Assembly: GCA_037044975.1 (NCBI GenBank)
Contig: JBAOIL010000009.1
Span: 79,720 to 143,719, forward strand
Reading direction: 5' to 3'
From: JADLHS01 sp020848635
GTDB lineage: Bacteria > Verrucomicrobiota > Verrucomicrobiia > Limisphaerales > JADLHS01
Length of the DNA stretch: 64,000 nt
How positions within the stretch are numbered: the first letter of the stretch is position 1; each line of letters begins with the position of its first letter. The notes beneath the pieces are model-generated. The model was not told the DNA's origin. It searched no databases and saw nothing but the letters and a program-made list of their open reading frames with translations. Positions 35,301-45,312 of the stretch are shown piece after piece. The position numbers were made by a program, and so were the translations under genes.

Positions 35301-38300
35301 ATGGCGACGATGTTGGTGGCGTTGGCCGGCGCCTTGGCCTGACCAACGGTGTTGTCGCCCCAGCCAATTACGCTGCCATCGGAGCGCAGAACCAGGCTGT
35401 GCGAGGCGCCCGCGGCGAGGGCGACGACGTTGCTGAGGTTGGGCGGAACGAGGGCCTGGCCATAGTTCAGGTTGGTGCCGGAGTTGTTGGTGCCTGCCCC
35501 CCAGGCAATCACCGTTCCATCTGCGCGCAGTCCCAAGTTGTGAGAATGGCCCGCCGCCAGAGCGACGATGTTGGTGGCATGCGTCGGAATACTTGACTGG
35601 CCATGACTGTTGTTGCCCCAGCCTATGAGGGTGCCGTCGGCCCGGACCGCGAGGTTGTGATAGGCGCCGGCGGCGATGCCGGTGACGTTGGTGGCCGCGG
35701 TGGGACAAGTGGCTTGGCCCAGGTTGTCGTCGCCCCACGCAACGATGTTACCGTCGGCTTGCAGCGCGAGGCTATGGGAGAAACCCGCCGCGAGGGCCAG
35801 TGGCGCGGCCCGGACCACCACCCACGGATCGTCATAGGGCGAATGGCATTGGTTGGTGATCCATGCGGCCCCGTTCAAGGCGAGCCGCAGCGTGGTGAAA
35901 CGCGCGTCGGCCCCAAATGATACGCCGGCGCTATTACTGGCCACCAAGCGGTAATGATATGTCATCCCTGCCATCAGGTTCGTGAGGGTGGCGCTTAAGG
36001 CATTCGAGGCCGCACCGCCGCCCCTCACCGCCAAAGCCAGCCTGCTGGCGTAGGTCGTGCCCGCGCCCCACTCAAACCAAGCGGTCGTGGCAACCCCATT
36101 TGGATTAACCGTCCCGTTCAACGTGGCGACCGCGTTGGCCTCCGCGGAAAGGACGTCGCTCGCGGGCAGGGTTGTAACCGCAGGCCGGGCGAAGACAATG
36201 ACTGGGCGCGTGCTGGTGGCTGCGGCCCCAAGGGCATTGATGGCGTGGTAAGTCAACAGGTACGTGCCGGCCAGCTTCGTATCCACTAAATCAGTGACCC
36301 AGGTGTTCAGGTTGGTTGGGATGGGATTGAGCACTGCAAACCCCGGTTCCTCGAACGTGCTGCCCTCGGGTAGGAACAAGGGATTGTCGCCAGCAAGCGT
36401 GATCAGCATCGGGGCGAAGGGCTGGTCCGCCCCATAGACAATGCCGAGACTGTTGCTGGCCGCGAGCCGATAATGATAGATCAGGCCCGCCGGGAGATCG
36501 GCGAGCGCGTTGCTCAGAACAATCGTTGCGGAGCCGCTGCCAACTTCAGTGAGGGCGCTGGCCCGGTCGTAGCTCAAGCTCGTGCCCCATTGAAACCAAG
36601 CCACCGTCGCCACTCCGTTGGGGTTCACTGTTCCATTCAGCGTGGCGGTGGCATTCGTACCTACCGAAATCACCAGAGTCGCCATCCGCGTGGCGACCAC
36701 GGGCTCGTCCTGCAGTTCCAGCGCGCCGAGGTCAATCGCCGCACCCATGATGCGCGGGAAACCGCGCTGATCGGTGTCGGGCGCACTCGGATTGTCGCCG
36801 GCATTGACGATGGGACTACCGGGCAACGGTGAGTGCGTCAGCGTGGCGCCTCCATGGTCGGCCAGCGATCCCAACTGCGCACTCATGTTGAAGAGATCGC
36901 CACTCACGCCGAAACCGCTGCTGCCATTCGTGGTCTCGATTAGGTTGTGGCCTTGGGAAGCGAAGCCGCCGAAGACGTTGTCCGCGACCGTGCCGGACAC
37001 GGTGTTCAACGCCAGGACTGTGTTTACCAGCCGCACCGGTTGCGCCCCCGGTTTGCAGACGATTCCGCCGCCCACGCCCCCGGTGCCGGCTGAGTTCGAA
37101 GCCAGCGTGCAACTGCGCAGCAGCAGGTTGTTTGCATTGCATATCCCGCCGCCACTGCCGCCCAGCCCGCCGCCACCCGAAGCGCCCCAACTGCCGGCGC
37201 CCATACCACCTGAACCGGCATGACCGCCCGCGCCTCCCAGCCCACCCAAGCTGTTCTGATTGCCACTGATGGTGCAGTTGACGAGGCGGGCCTCCCGGCT
37301 GCAATAGATGCCACCACCATCCCCGCCGATTCCGCCGACTCCGCCATAACCTCCGCTGCGGCCATAGTAAAATGATCCGCTATCGCCGCCACCACCACCG
37401 TTCCCGCCCGCTCCGCCACGACCCGTGGAGTTCGCGTCGAGCAGGCACTGGTTTAGCGTCAAGACCCCCTCGCTGCAAATGCCGCCCCCCAAGCCGCCCG
37501 CCCCCCCGGCGCCACCCGAACCGCCGTTGTGCCCGGCGCCGCCAAAGAGGCCGGTACTGCTGTAGCCATGTCCACCGTCGCCGCCGCGTCCGCCGGGGCC
37601 GGTGGAATTGCCGCTGACGGAACAGCGATTGAGCGTCAGCATTCCGGAGCCGGCATTGTAAATGCCGCCACCGCTGCCGCCCGGCCCGCCCGGTTCGCCA
37701 CTGGCATCCACCCCGCCATTGCTGCCACCGCCGCCCGCGCCGGCAGTGTTGTTGGTGAGGACACAATCGTTCAAGGTGAGTATGCCAGCGTTGTAAATGC
37801 CGCCACCCGGTTGGCCGGCCGCCGCGCCGCCAACGCCGGCTCGTCCGTCCCGAATGGTCAGACCGGAAAGGCGGACCCGGGCGCCGTTTGTGATGTTGAA
37901 GATGCGGTTGCTGTTGTTGCCGCTGATGGCGAAGCGGGCCGCTCCAGGTCCGGCGAGGCCGAGGTTCTTTTTGATCAACAGTTCGCCGCTGGTCAGGACG
38001 ATGACGCCGGGGTTGGTCAGGATAAGGGTGGTCCCGGGTGCCGCATCGAGAAGGGCTTGTCGCAGGGAACCGGGCCCGCTGTCGGCCAGCGTGGTGACAG
38101 CGAGAACGGCAAAACCACAGTCGTTGCCATAGGCAACGCCCAGGCTGTTGGAAGCGACGATGCGGCAATGATAACGGGTGTCGGGCAGCAGGCCCGTCAT
38201 TGCAGCCTGAACTGTGACGGCGAGGTGACCACTGCCCAGGTTCGTCGCCGCGCTCTTATTGCCGTAACTAGCGGTTGTTCCCCATTCGAACCAAGCCGAG

Positions 38301-39097
38301 GTGTTCCGTCCATTGGGGTTCACCCCACCATTCAGCGTGGTTGCGGTCGCGGTCGAGAATTCAGCCGGGAAGGTCAAGGCATATGGCACGGCTTCGCTCA
38401 GCCAGACCCATGTCGGATTGTTGTTCAACGTGCCGTCGAAGCGATTGGTGGTAGCGTCGTAAGTGGTGAGGTCCGTGCCTTCGTCAAAACGGTAGTAGGC
38501 CACCAAACCAGTTTCCTGACCGGTCAGGGTGCGAGCGGCATTGGCTTGGATGTCGGTCTGGCGGCGCGCGACGTTCCAGACGCGGACTTCGTCGAGTTTG
38601 CCTTTCAGAGCATAACCCAGCGTGCGCAAGGGCAGTGGGACGGCATGGGCATTGGTATCCTGAGGGGCGCCATTGACGTAGAGACGGGTGACGCCGTTCT
38701 CGGCGACCAAGGCCAGGTGGACCCAGGTGTTGGTTGGCGCCGTGTAGTTGAAAAGGTAATCGGCCACACCAAACTGGGTGAAGCCAACTTTCCGCGTGGT
38801 GTTGAATTGTTCGAGGCGCAAAGCGGTGGCGTCATCCTGCCAAAGTCCGGCGTAGGTATTGGTGGTGTTTTCGCGCTGGACCCAGAACTCGGCGGTCCAC
38901 GGCACGGGCAAGGCCGGTCGGCCGGCGAGCAGGTAATCATCCGTCCCATCAAAGGCCAACGCATTGCCGCTTTGCGCCCAGGCTGAGGCCGGGGTGAACA
39001 ACGCCACGGCGACCGTCAAACCGGCCGCGCCGATCCGGGAATCGAACGCCGCAAGGAGTTTTGTTTTTATGGCTTTGCGGAGTGAACAGTTTTTCAT
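23364..39097 (-). CDS. Giant exported mosaic protein, about 5,240 residues (frame broken once)
   Basis: A signal peptide (to about residue 42, PASAWAQ) precedes a mosaic of extracellular modules. Approximate residues: LamG-like 43-235; right-handed beta-helix with glycine-rich GGGIYNAG repeats 330-765; FN3-like and Ig-like units; RCC1-type repeats (SLALKADGAIVAWGDTN) 1090-1380; a proprotein-convertase P-domain (PFRGDLQLTLSH, SGTWTLRVADAY) 1450-1585; carboxypeptidase-regulatory-like units to 1785; LamG 1900-2055; cadherin-like units; delta-60 repeats (VQTNGQILVGGAF) 2445-2800; HAF repeats (AINDNGQVVG) 2870-3165; an unrecognised beta region; and a helical C-terminal quarter with coiled coils. 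An indel at about 27118-27128 (GGGGGCCCC) breaks the frame, and LDFAGAPENAEFEWYY reads through it. AGGAGG lies 5 bases before the ATG. The likely role is surface or adhesive; no enzyme site was recognised. Confidence 0.85.
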
Positions 39098-39102
39098 GAT
39101 GT

Positions 39103-39108
39103 CCTCCT
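39103..39108 (-). promoter_or_regulatory. Consensus ribosome binding site of the giant gene
   Basis: AGGAGG stands 5 bases before the ATG at 39097 and overlaps the TAG stop of the upstream gene. It is the best Shine-Dalgarno sequence noticed in the window and implies translational coupling of the two genes. Confidence 0.75.
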
Positions 39109-40900
39109 ATTGATTCAGGACTCCCGTGACTGCCACCCGGGTGAGCCGGAATGAGCCTTGGGCAACGATGGGTTTTTTGTGCAGACCGATCACAGTCTCG
39201 CGATACGTCCCACCGATCACTTTGTATCCGTAGTCCAGCGTCTGGATCGAGGTCGGTCCTGCGGGGTCCGCGATACTGAATTGCAGCTCGATCCGGCGCG
39301 TGATTTTGTAGGCTTCCTTGGCTCCGGTCGCGTCGGCGGTCAGGGGCAGGAAATCCGCATCGAGGTTGTCGTGGTCGGGGTGATACTTGTGCCGGAAGGG
39401 ATTGGTGGCGAAATCGGGTTCGAGCACGTTGGTCCCGCGCAACGTGCCGGTGGTGGCGAAGGCCCCGGCCAACGGCAGGCAGTTGTTGGTCCCGCCCTCA
39501 AAATCAAATCCCACGGAGCTGATGCGCCGGCCGACGGCGACCCCATCCCGCAACGTGGCGCCTTGAAACTTCGAGATGAGCCGGTCATCGGTGACCAACA
39601 CGTAACGACCGGGCTGATCCGCCACCGCGTAACCGGCGGCATTGGTGATGGTGGTGCCGTTCTGCCACATTTGGATGACTTCCTTAAGCAGGCGCGCAAT
39701 CCCATTGGTGTCAACATGGATGAGCAGGCGCAAATCAAACTCGGATTTGGTGGGCGTGGGGTTGGCGGAATTCAGGCGGGAATTGACTTCGCAGACGTTG
39801 GACACCGAGACGCCGCCAACCCACAGACCGGTGTAGGGCGTGGTGCTGCCCAGGGTCGCGGCGGGCAGTTTGTCGGCGCTGACTTCGAGCAGGACCCGGG
39901 AACCGAGGTTGTTGGTGATTTCCAGGACCGTCTGGAAGTTGGTACTCGAGAAGTCACTCCGCCGGATCGCCAATTGCACGCCCTCGGTCAGACCGGCAGC
40001 GAGGTTGGTGGTGAAGGTGACGGGCAAGGCATGTTGAATCAGGCCGTTGGTAGCCCACAGGATTAGCGACAGGGGACGCGGGCCGCTTTCGGTCAGGTCA
40101 TTGATGCCGATCACCATGGGTGTGGTCGTGAGGTTTTGCAGGAAGAGGTTCAACCGCTGCGCAACCCTGCCAAAGTCGAGGCGGTCGCCTTGATCGAGCT
40201 TGATCTTGAGCGGACCCGGATACGTGGACGCCCCCTGGCAATAAACCCAATAGGCCTCGCTGGAACGGAGGCGGTCCACGGTCGGAGTGACCTGGGTCCA
40301 CACGCCCAAGGCGGAATCCAAACGATATGCGGGCTGCCCGGCATGAGCGCCGGAAGCGGCAAAGAAACTGGCGAACGTGGGACGTGAACCCAAAGTCACT
40401 TGGAAACCGCGCAGATTCAACGCGTCGGGCACCCATGACACCGGCTTCAGGACCGGCCGACCGGTGATGGTGAGGGAGGCCGCGTTGGTCATCTTCACCA
40501 AGTAAGCCTTGCCCGCGTTGACAGCGAAGAGAGTGGTAAGGATGGCGTGGGGACTGTCCGCTGGAAACCAGCGCCGCCAGCCCGGATCGTTCCACGGTTC
40601 CTCACTCAGGTTCTGAATGAACTCGACGGGGGCGAGTTTGTCGCTGTAAGGCCAGACGCTTTCAACCGGCAGGTTGGCGAAAACGGAACTCACCGCGTTA
40701 TTGGTCGGCTCGACTTCCACCCAGATGGCATTCCAACCCGTGGTCAACGGGATGATTTGCGTGACCGTTTGAGCGCACACGGACAGCGTCGCGGCCAGGC
40801 CCAACAGCAGGCAAACCGCGGAGATCCGATTCGCCAGCGGCATGATCCCCACTGGTTTTAGGCGGCAGACCGCCTTGACGCACGGGAGCGGTGTTTTCAT
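39107..40900 (-). CDS. Exported protein of unknown function, partner of the giant protein
   Basis: About 597 residues with a signal peptide (ISAVCLLLGLAATLSVCAQ) and no recognised domain. The mature protein opens with QIIPLTTGWNAIWVEVEP and a segment about values and layout (EFIQNLSEEPW, WRRWFPADSP), and is predicted beta-rich, ending in LTRVAVTGVLNQ. The start at ATG 40900 has GGAAAG 9 bases upstream and gives the signal peptide. An alternative ATG at 40981 overlaps the upstream isomerase stop (ATGA) and would add 27 residues. Its stop overlaps the ribosome binding site of the giant gene, so the two proteins are likely made together. A role in export, folding or anchoring of the giant is an inference from this position only. 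Confidence 0.7.
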   Translation of the reverse strand: MKTPLPCVKAVCRLKPVGIMPLANRISAVCLLLGLAATLSVCAQTVTQIIPLTTGWNAIWVEVEPTNNAVSSVFANLPVESVWPYSDKLAPVEFIQNLSEEPWNDPGWRRWFPADSPHAILTTLFAVNAGKAYLVKMTNAASLTITGRPVLKPVSWVPDALNLRGFQVTLGSRPTFASFFAASGAHAGQPAYRLDSALGVWTQVTPTVDRLRSSEAYWVYCQGASTYPGPLKIKLDQGDRLDFGRVAQRLNLFLQNLTTTPMVIGINDLTESGPRPLSLILWATNGLIQHALPVTFTTNLAAGLTEGVQLAIRRSDFSSTNFQTVLEITNNLGSRVLLEVSADKLPAATLGSTTPYTGLWVGGVSVSNVCEVNSRLNSANPTPTKSEFDLRLLIHVDTNGIARLLKEVIQMWQNGTTITNAAGYAVADQPGRYVLVTDDRLISKFQGATLRDGVAVGRRISSVGFDFEGGTNNCLPLAGAFATTGTLRGTNVLEPDFATNPFRHKYHPDHDNLDADFLPLTADATGAKEAYKITRRIELQFSIADPAGPTSIQTLDYGYKVIGGTYRETVIGLHKKPIVAQGSFRLTRVAVTGVLNQ

Positions 40901-40977
40901 AGGAATCAGCTTTCCATTCAGTTCCACACGGGGAGTGGAACGGCGGCATGAGCGGCCTGTGAGGTTTGCGACCAAGT

Positions 40978-41958
40978 TCATGGCGCCCTCCGGGCTTGGG
41001 TGGTGGCGACGCCCGGAAACGCTGGCGGCGTTGGTTTGGTCGGCGCCGGGATCGTGTAAAGCAACGCCGGGTTGATACGAATCGGCAGCCCTTGTTTCGC
41101 CGCGGCATGAAGGGTTTCCTGCTGCTGGCGCTCCTGTTCCCGGGCGAGCAAGTAGGCAATCCCCTCCCGCACTTCCGCCAAAGCGCGGATTCTGGCCGGT
41201 TGCATCTCGATGACCTTGACGAGATAAAATGCCGCCGGCGTCTCGATGACCGGGCTGATCTCGCCGGGATGGGTCAGTTGGGACAACGCAGTCATCACGG
41301 CACCGGGCCATTCCGTGTTAGTCTGGCCCAAGTCAAACCAGCCGATGTCCCCGCCGCGATAACGGCTGGCCTGAGCTTCGGAATGCTGCTGCGCCAGCCA
41401 CCCGAACGTGCCATCCGCCGCGGCCACGGCCACGGCCTCCGCCCGAACCGCCGCGGCTTGCTTCGCCATTTCGGCGCGCTTTTCGGGCGGGGCAATTCGG
41501 GCAACTTTGATCTCAATCAGTGCCGCACGAACTCTCTCCGGCGTGCCGAAGCGTTCCGGATGGTTTCGGTAGTAATTGGTGATCGCTGCCACGCTGATGT
41601 TGGTTTGCCCCAGCCGGGCGATTTGATCCGCCTGATATTTGGCCACAATCATCCGCTTGCGGCTGGCGGCAATCTCCGGGTCGCGGTCATAACCGGCGGC
41701 GAGCGCCTTCTGGTGCAACGCCTCCACGCAAATCAACTCCTCCAGCACCACCTGTCTCACTTTCGGATCTGCGCATTGGTCGGCGGACAACCGTCCGCGG
41801 CGCGTCAATTCCTCCTGGAAGACCGCACGGGTGATGACCTGTCCACCCACTTCGGCCACCGCGTCGGCAGGCAGGGGTTTGAGAGCCGCAGGTTTGCTGC
41901 AAGCCGGGAGCCACGACAACAAGCCCACGAGGCCAAGGAGCGGGAGTTTGGTTTTCAT
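40978..41958 (-). CDS. Parvulin-type peptidyl-prolyl isomerase lipoprotein (SurA/PpiC-like)
   Basis: A periplasm-facing folding factor. The signal MKTKLPLLGLVGLLSWLPAC has a lipobox ending in Cys. The helical N-terminal region (LEELICVEALHQKALAAGYD) resembles the SurA/EpsD chaperone part. The parvulin domain contains VRAALIEIKV, RYRGGDIGWFDLGQ, GEISPVIETPAAFYLVKVIE, which are the usual core motifs. ATG 41958 is chosen for the lipoprotein signal; longer starts up to 42027 exist. As first gene of the operon with the 597-residue exported protein and the giant protein, it probably assists their folding after export. That assignment is an inference from gene order and tight spacing. Confidence 0.85.
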   Translation of the reverse strand: MKTKLPLLGLVGLLSWLPACSKPAALKPLPADAVAEVGGQVITRAVFQEELTRRGRLSADQCADPKVRQVVLEELICVEALHQKALAAGYDRDPEIAASRKRMIVAKYQADQIARLGQTNISVAAITNYYRNHPERFGTPERVRAALIEIKVARIAPPEKRAEMAKQAAAVRAEAVAVAAADGTFGWLAQQHSEAQASRYRGGDIGWFDLGQTNTEWPGAVMTALSQLTHPGEISPVIETPAAFYLVKVIEMQPARIRALAEVREGIAYLLAREQERQQQETLHAAAKQGLPIRINPALLYTIPAPTKPTPPAFPGVATTQARRAP

Positions 41959-42401
41959 GGAGCAGCTTTGGGTTTGGAACGCCATGCACACCGCTCCGGG
42001 CGACCAAAGGAAGGATGACGACACCACCCGATCACGACGAATTTAGTTCTGCACCAACCCGGTTCGATCTGGTTTCGTCGCATTGCCGAGAACGTAAACC
42101 GTCTTTTCGAATGGCGGCCCGACCACTCGGTGGCCTCCGAGGGTATCAACGTCCCTCGAACCCTTTTCCAATAAGTCGGATTATGAACCCCAAGCCGGAT
42201 TTGCCTAGCGGGCGAAAGTTTGGATTACTCGACGTTTGTTTGGATTCAGGCCCTGATCAGACCAGAAAACGGGCGGGACAATGGGGATGCCGTCCGCGTC
42301 TGAAAAAGACGAGAAGCCAAGGGATTGATTCAATTGCCGAACGGGGGTGAGCCTGCGGTTTGGAAATGGGTCGGGTGAGCACGGACTGGCAGGCCCAACC
42401 T
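41959..42401. other. Non-coding stretch between isomerase operon and AraC gene
   Basis: About 440 bp without a convincing gene. It should carry the promoter of the isomerase/giant operon. A possible minus-strand pair TTGGAA-N17-TGATAC lies near 42110-42170 but is weak. No RNA gene or strong repeat was recognised. Confidence 0.4.
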
Positions 42402-43508
42402 TCAGAGCGCTTGGGACGCTGGTGGCGGATGGGTCTGCATCGTCTCGCGCCACAGCTTCGGGCAAAGCCCGGTCGCGTTTTTGAACGCGATCCGGAATCG
42501 GTTCTCGCTGGCGTAGCCGACGGTGGAAGCCACTTTGGCCACCGTGCTCGCGGGATCGGCGAGCAGCGCCTTGGCCTTCTCCAGCCGCAACTCGGTGAGA
42601 TGGGTCTTGAACGGCACTCCGACCGCGTGCGAAAACAGGGCCGACAGATACGCCGCATTCATGCCCAGTTCGCGAGCGTATCGTTGCAACGTGATCGGTT
42701 TCCCGTAGTCGAGTTCAATGCGCTCCAACAGGCCATAGATAATCTGGTCAGCATGGGACGCCGGACCAGGGTGGCGGTGCGCCTGAAACGTCGGAGACAG
42801 GTGGAGCTTGAGAAGCTCGTGCAGCCGCGCCTGTTCCTTTTCCAGGGCCAGAACCGCTTGTCGGGCGCGCGTCAAATCGACCTTTCGCAAATCACTCAGG
42901 CTGGCGATCAGCACGTGCTGCACGATCAGGCGCAACAATTTCGCGGCGCGGGCAAATTTAAGCCGGCTCAGCGCTCTTGCGTCCGTGCGAACAACGGCCG
43001 GCGGCCCCTTGCGGGCCCGACGTTTCCCCGCCGTCGCCTGATTGGGGACGCGGTTCAATGCCTGCAAATAGGCGATGCCAAGGGTTGCGCCGCGGATGCG
43101 AATGGGAAACCAGTAATTGCGAACGCCGAGGCGGCAGGTGAAGCGATGGCCGGCCCCGTCAGCGTTCAAGGTGCGGGTGAGCTGTCGGGGCCCGCAGCTC
43201 TGGCAATCTGTTAGCTGGGGGCCTCCGGTCAACTGGCAACACACGGAACAGCCGGTCGGCAAGCTCCGGGGCTCCCACTCGCGCGCCGGCGGCGGGGCCC
43301 AGGAAACATGAAAATGGAGGCCGGTGACTTCGGCGAAGAGTTCGACCAGCAGTTGGTCGAGGTGAGTGCGGAATAGTTCCTGATATTTTATTTGCAGCAG
43401 CGGGTCTTGTGCTGGAACGGAGGGGGCGTTGGATGCAATGAACGTTGGGCGTGCCGAATTCCCCCGGCTGGAGGAACTGGCTTTGGTTGATGTCATCCGC
43501 CCGCGCAT
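42402..43508 (-). CDS. AraC-family regulator with PocR-like cysteine sensor domain
   Basis: A DNA-binding transcription regulator. The N-terminal half matches a PocR-type sensory domain, with its cysteine cluster CSVCCQ, DCQSCG and FTCRLG, which suggests a bound metal or redox-active site. After a helical linker (RQAVLALEKEQARLHELLKL) comes the C-terminal AraC domain with two helix-turn-helix units: RYARELGMNAAYLSALF and VAKVASTVGYASENRFRIAF. The ATG at 43508 is preferred over GTG 43535; neither has a clear ribosome binding site. It is divergent from the beta-propeller gene and lies behind the isomerase operon, so either could be a target. The ligand is unknown. Confidence 0.85.
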   Translation of the reverse strand: MRGRMTSTKASSSSRGNSARPTFIASNAPSVPAQDPLLQIKYQELFRTHLDQLLVELFAEVTGLHFHVSWAPPPAREWEPRSLPTGCSVCCQLTGGPQLTDCQSCGPRQLTRTLNADGAGHRFTCRLGVRNYWFPIRIRGATLGIAYLQALNRVPNQATAGKRRARKGPPAVVRTDARALSRLKFARAAKLLRLIVQHVLIASLSDLRKVDLTRARQAVLALEKEQARLHELLKLHLSPTFQAHRHPGPASHADQIIYGLLERIELDYGKPITLQRYARELGMNAAYLSALFSHAVGVPFKTHLTELRLEKAKALLADPASTVAKVASTVGYASENRFRIAFKNATGLCPKLWRETMQTHPPPASQAL

Positions 43509-43793
43509 GGTGTCACTGGTTCTGGCCCAATTCACAACTGCAACCCGGCATTGCCCAACACCGTGATGCTAGCAAGGCGTCGAATTGCGCAAAGGAGAAA
43601 AATGGGATGTGATTCGCCGCGGCCAGTGGTGAAATTCTCGGCATCAGCTTCCGCTACGAGCCGCCCCCCGATGGCGACGTATATGAATTTTAGAACGCAT
43701 CCCCAATTGGCGAAGCGATCGTGCCAAGTGCCAATGGCGACCGTTAAATGAACTTGAAACCCGGACGGCCCCGCAGAAGAATCTGTGCCGCAA

Positions 43794-45113
43794 ATGAAGC
43801 CATCCCGAAAACTCCTAGTTGGCGCCCTGGCGCTGCTCTGCCTGCGCGCCGCCCTAAGCGCGGAAAACTGGCCGCACTGGCGAGGACCCAATTTCAACGG
43901 TTCGGCCGCCGAACAAAAACTCCCGGCTGACTTTTCCAAGACCAACCACGTACAGTGGGTCGCCGCCTTGCCCGGCCCCGCGGCCGCCACGCCAATCATC
44001 TGGGGCGATCACGTCTTCGTCAGTTCCACGGATTTGCGCACCAAAACGCTGCGGGCGCTGGCGTTGGATCGCCGCACGGGCAAGGAGCTTTGGAACCAGG
44101 AAATTGCGCCCGGCTTCAAACAGGACGACCGCAGCAATCTGGCGTCGCCTTCGCCGGTGACGGACGGGGAATTGGTTTACTTTTTCTATGGCACCGGGGA
44201 CCTCGTGGCGTTTGACTTCGCGGGACACAGGGTTTGGGCGCGCAATTTGCAAAAGGATTACGGATCGTTTGCCTTCAACTTCACATTTGGCAGCAGCCCC
44301 ACGTTGTTCGACGAGCAGCTATTTGTCCAAGTCCTCCAACGCAACGTACCTGTCCACGGTCGGGGGCAGAAAGACGGCCCGAATGATTCCTACCTCCTGG
44401 CGCTGGCCCCGAAAACCGGCCAGGAAATCTGGAAGCACATCCGCCCGAGCGAAGCGCATGAAGAATCGCGCGAAGCCTACAGCACCCCGATCCCGTTTGC
44501 GCATGCCGGTCGCCGGGAGATTCTGGTCATTGGAGGCGATTGCATCACCGGCCATAGTCTCAAGGACGGCGCGGAATACTGGCGCTGGGGCAGTTGGAAT
44601 CCCGACCGGATCACACACTGGCGGCTGGTGCCCTCGCCGGTGACGGGGGGCGACGCGGTGCTGGCTTGCGCGCCAAAGGGTTCGCCGGTGTTCGCGGTCA
44701 AGGCCGGCAGCCAGGGCTCCTTGGATGATTCGGGGTTGGCATGGACCAGTGCGGAACGTGAAGTTTCGAGCGATGTGGGGACGCCACTCTTTTATCAAGG
44801 CCGGTTCTATGTCGTCAACGGGGACAAGAAAAACATCGCGCGGATTGACCCGACCACGGGCAAGGCGGAATGGATCGGCGACCTGGGCACCCGGGTCAAG
44901 ATCGAGTCGTCGCCCACGGGTGCCGACGGGAAGATCTATTTCCAAAACTTTCGCGGCGAAGTGTTCGTCGTCGCGGCCGCCCCCGAATTCAAACTGCTGC
45001 ACGTCGCGGCGATGGGTGACGAGGACGACAATGATCTGCGCGCGACGATCGCGGTCGCCCAAGGCAGCCTTTTCATCCGCACCGGGAGCAAGCTTTACTG
45101 CGTGGGCCTGTAA
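43794..45113 (+). CDS. Secreted PQQ-like beta-propeller repeat protein
   Basis: A signal peptide (KLLVGALALLCLRAALSAEN) precedes WPHWRGPNFNGSA, which opens a large family of planctomycete and verrucomicrobial outer-membrane-assembly BamB-like or PQQ-like repeat proteins. Blades are visible as ALDRRTGKELWNQEI, ALAPKTGQEIWKHI and RIDPTTGKAEWIGDL, each with the GK-x-W pattern. No catalytic residues of PQQ dehydrogenases can be claimed. ATG 43794 is preferred to GTG 43785. A possible promoter is TTGAAA-N17-AAGAAT at 43754-43782, 11 bases before the ATG. The gene stands alone. The biological role of this family is not settled. Confidence 0.8.
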   Translation: MKPSRKLLVGALALLCLRAALSAENWPHWRGPNFNGSAAEQKLPADFSKTNHVQWVAALPGPAAATPIIWGDHVFVSSTDLRTKTLRALALDRRTGKELWNQEIAPGFKQDDRSNLASPSPVTDGELVYFFYGTGDLVAFDFAGHRVWARNLQKDYGSFAFNFTFGSSPTLFDEQLFVQVLQRNVPVHGRGQKDGPNDSYLLALAPKTGQEIWKHIRPSEAHEESREAYSTPIPFAHAGRREILVIGGDCITGHSLKDGAEYWRWGSWNPDRITHWRLVPSPVTGGDAVLACAPKGSPVFAVKAGSQGSLDDSGLAWTSAEREVSSDVGTPLFYQGRFYVVNGDKKNIARIDPTTGKAEWIGDLGTRVKIESSPTGADGKIYFQNFRGEVFVVAAAPEFKLLHVAAMGDEDDNDLRATIAVAQGSLFIRTGSKLYCVGL

Positions 45114-45121
45114 CGGCTTCC

Positions 45122-45230
45122 GGTTCTTAATCTTCATCTTACTCTTTATCATAATCATCATCTCGGGAGGTCGCGGAAGACCGAACCGGGCAAGCGATTA
45201 AGAAAGAGATTATGATTACGATTAAGAACC
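45122..45230. repeat. AT-rich inverted-repeat element after the beta-propeller gene
   Basis: GGTTCTTAATC (45122-45132) is the exact inverse of GATTAAGAACC (45220-45230). The arms continue imperfectly with TTATCATAATCAT against GATTATGATTA. The AT-rich arms surround a GC-rich core and contrast with the surrounding DNA. The layout is that of a dispersed non-coding repeat; it may also end transcription. Confidence 0.6.
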
Positions 45231-45312
45231 CCGACGATTACTCCCTAATGCAGTCCAGCGCTCGAATCACGGGCTTCTTGCGCGAGCTTCACCCGCCTGT
45301 TTCACTGCCCGC

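Noticed and set aside
34950..35830. Regularly spaced similar nucleotide blocks that could suggest CRISPR or tandem repeats
   Set aside because: The blocks are the RCC1-type protein repeats of the giant gene; they diverge at third positions and are not separated by spacers.
36800..37800. Gly-rich GGAGG stretch as a PE_PGRS-type protein
   Set aside because: The repeats are of the GGGIYNAG beta-helix type typical of right-handed helices in Verrucomicrobiota, and there is no PE domain.
37529..38986. 485-codon plus-strand open frame opposite the giant gene
   Set aside because: It arises from the Gly-rich beta-helix coding region read backwards, with no start signal or domain.
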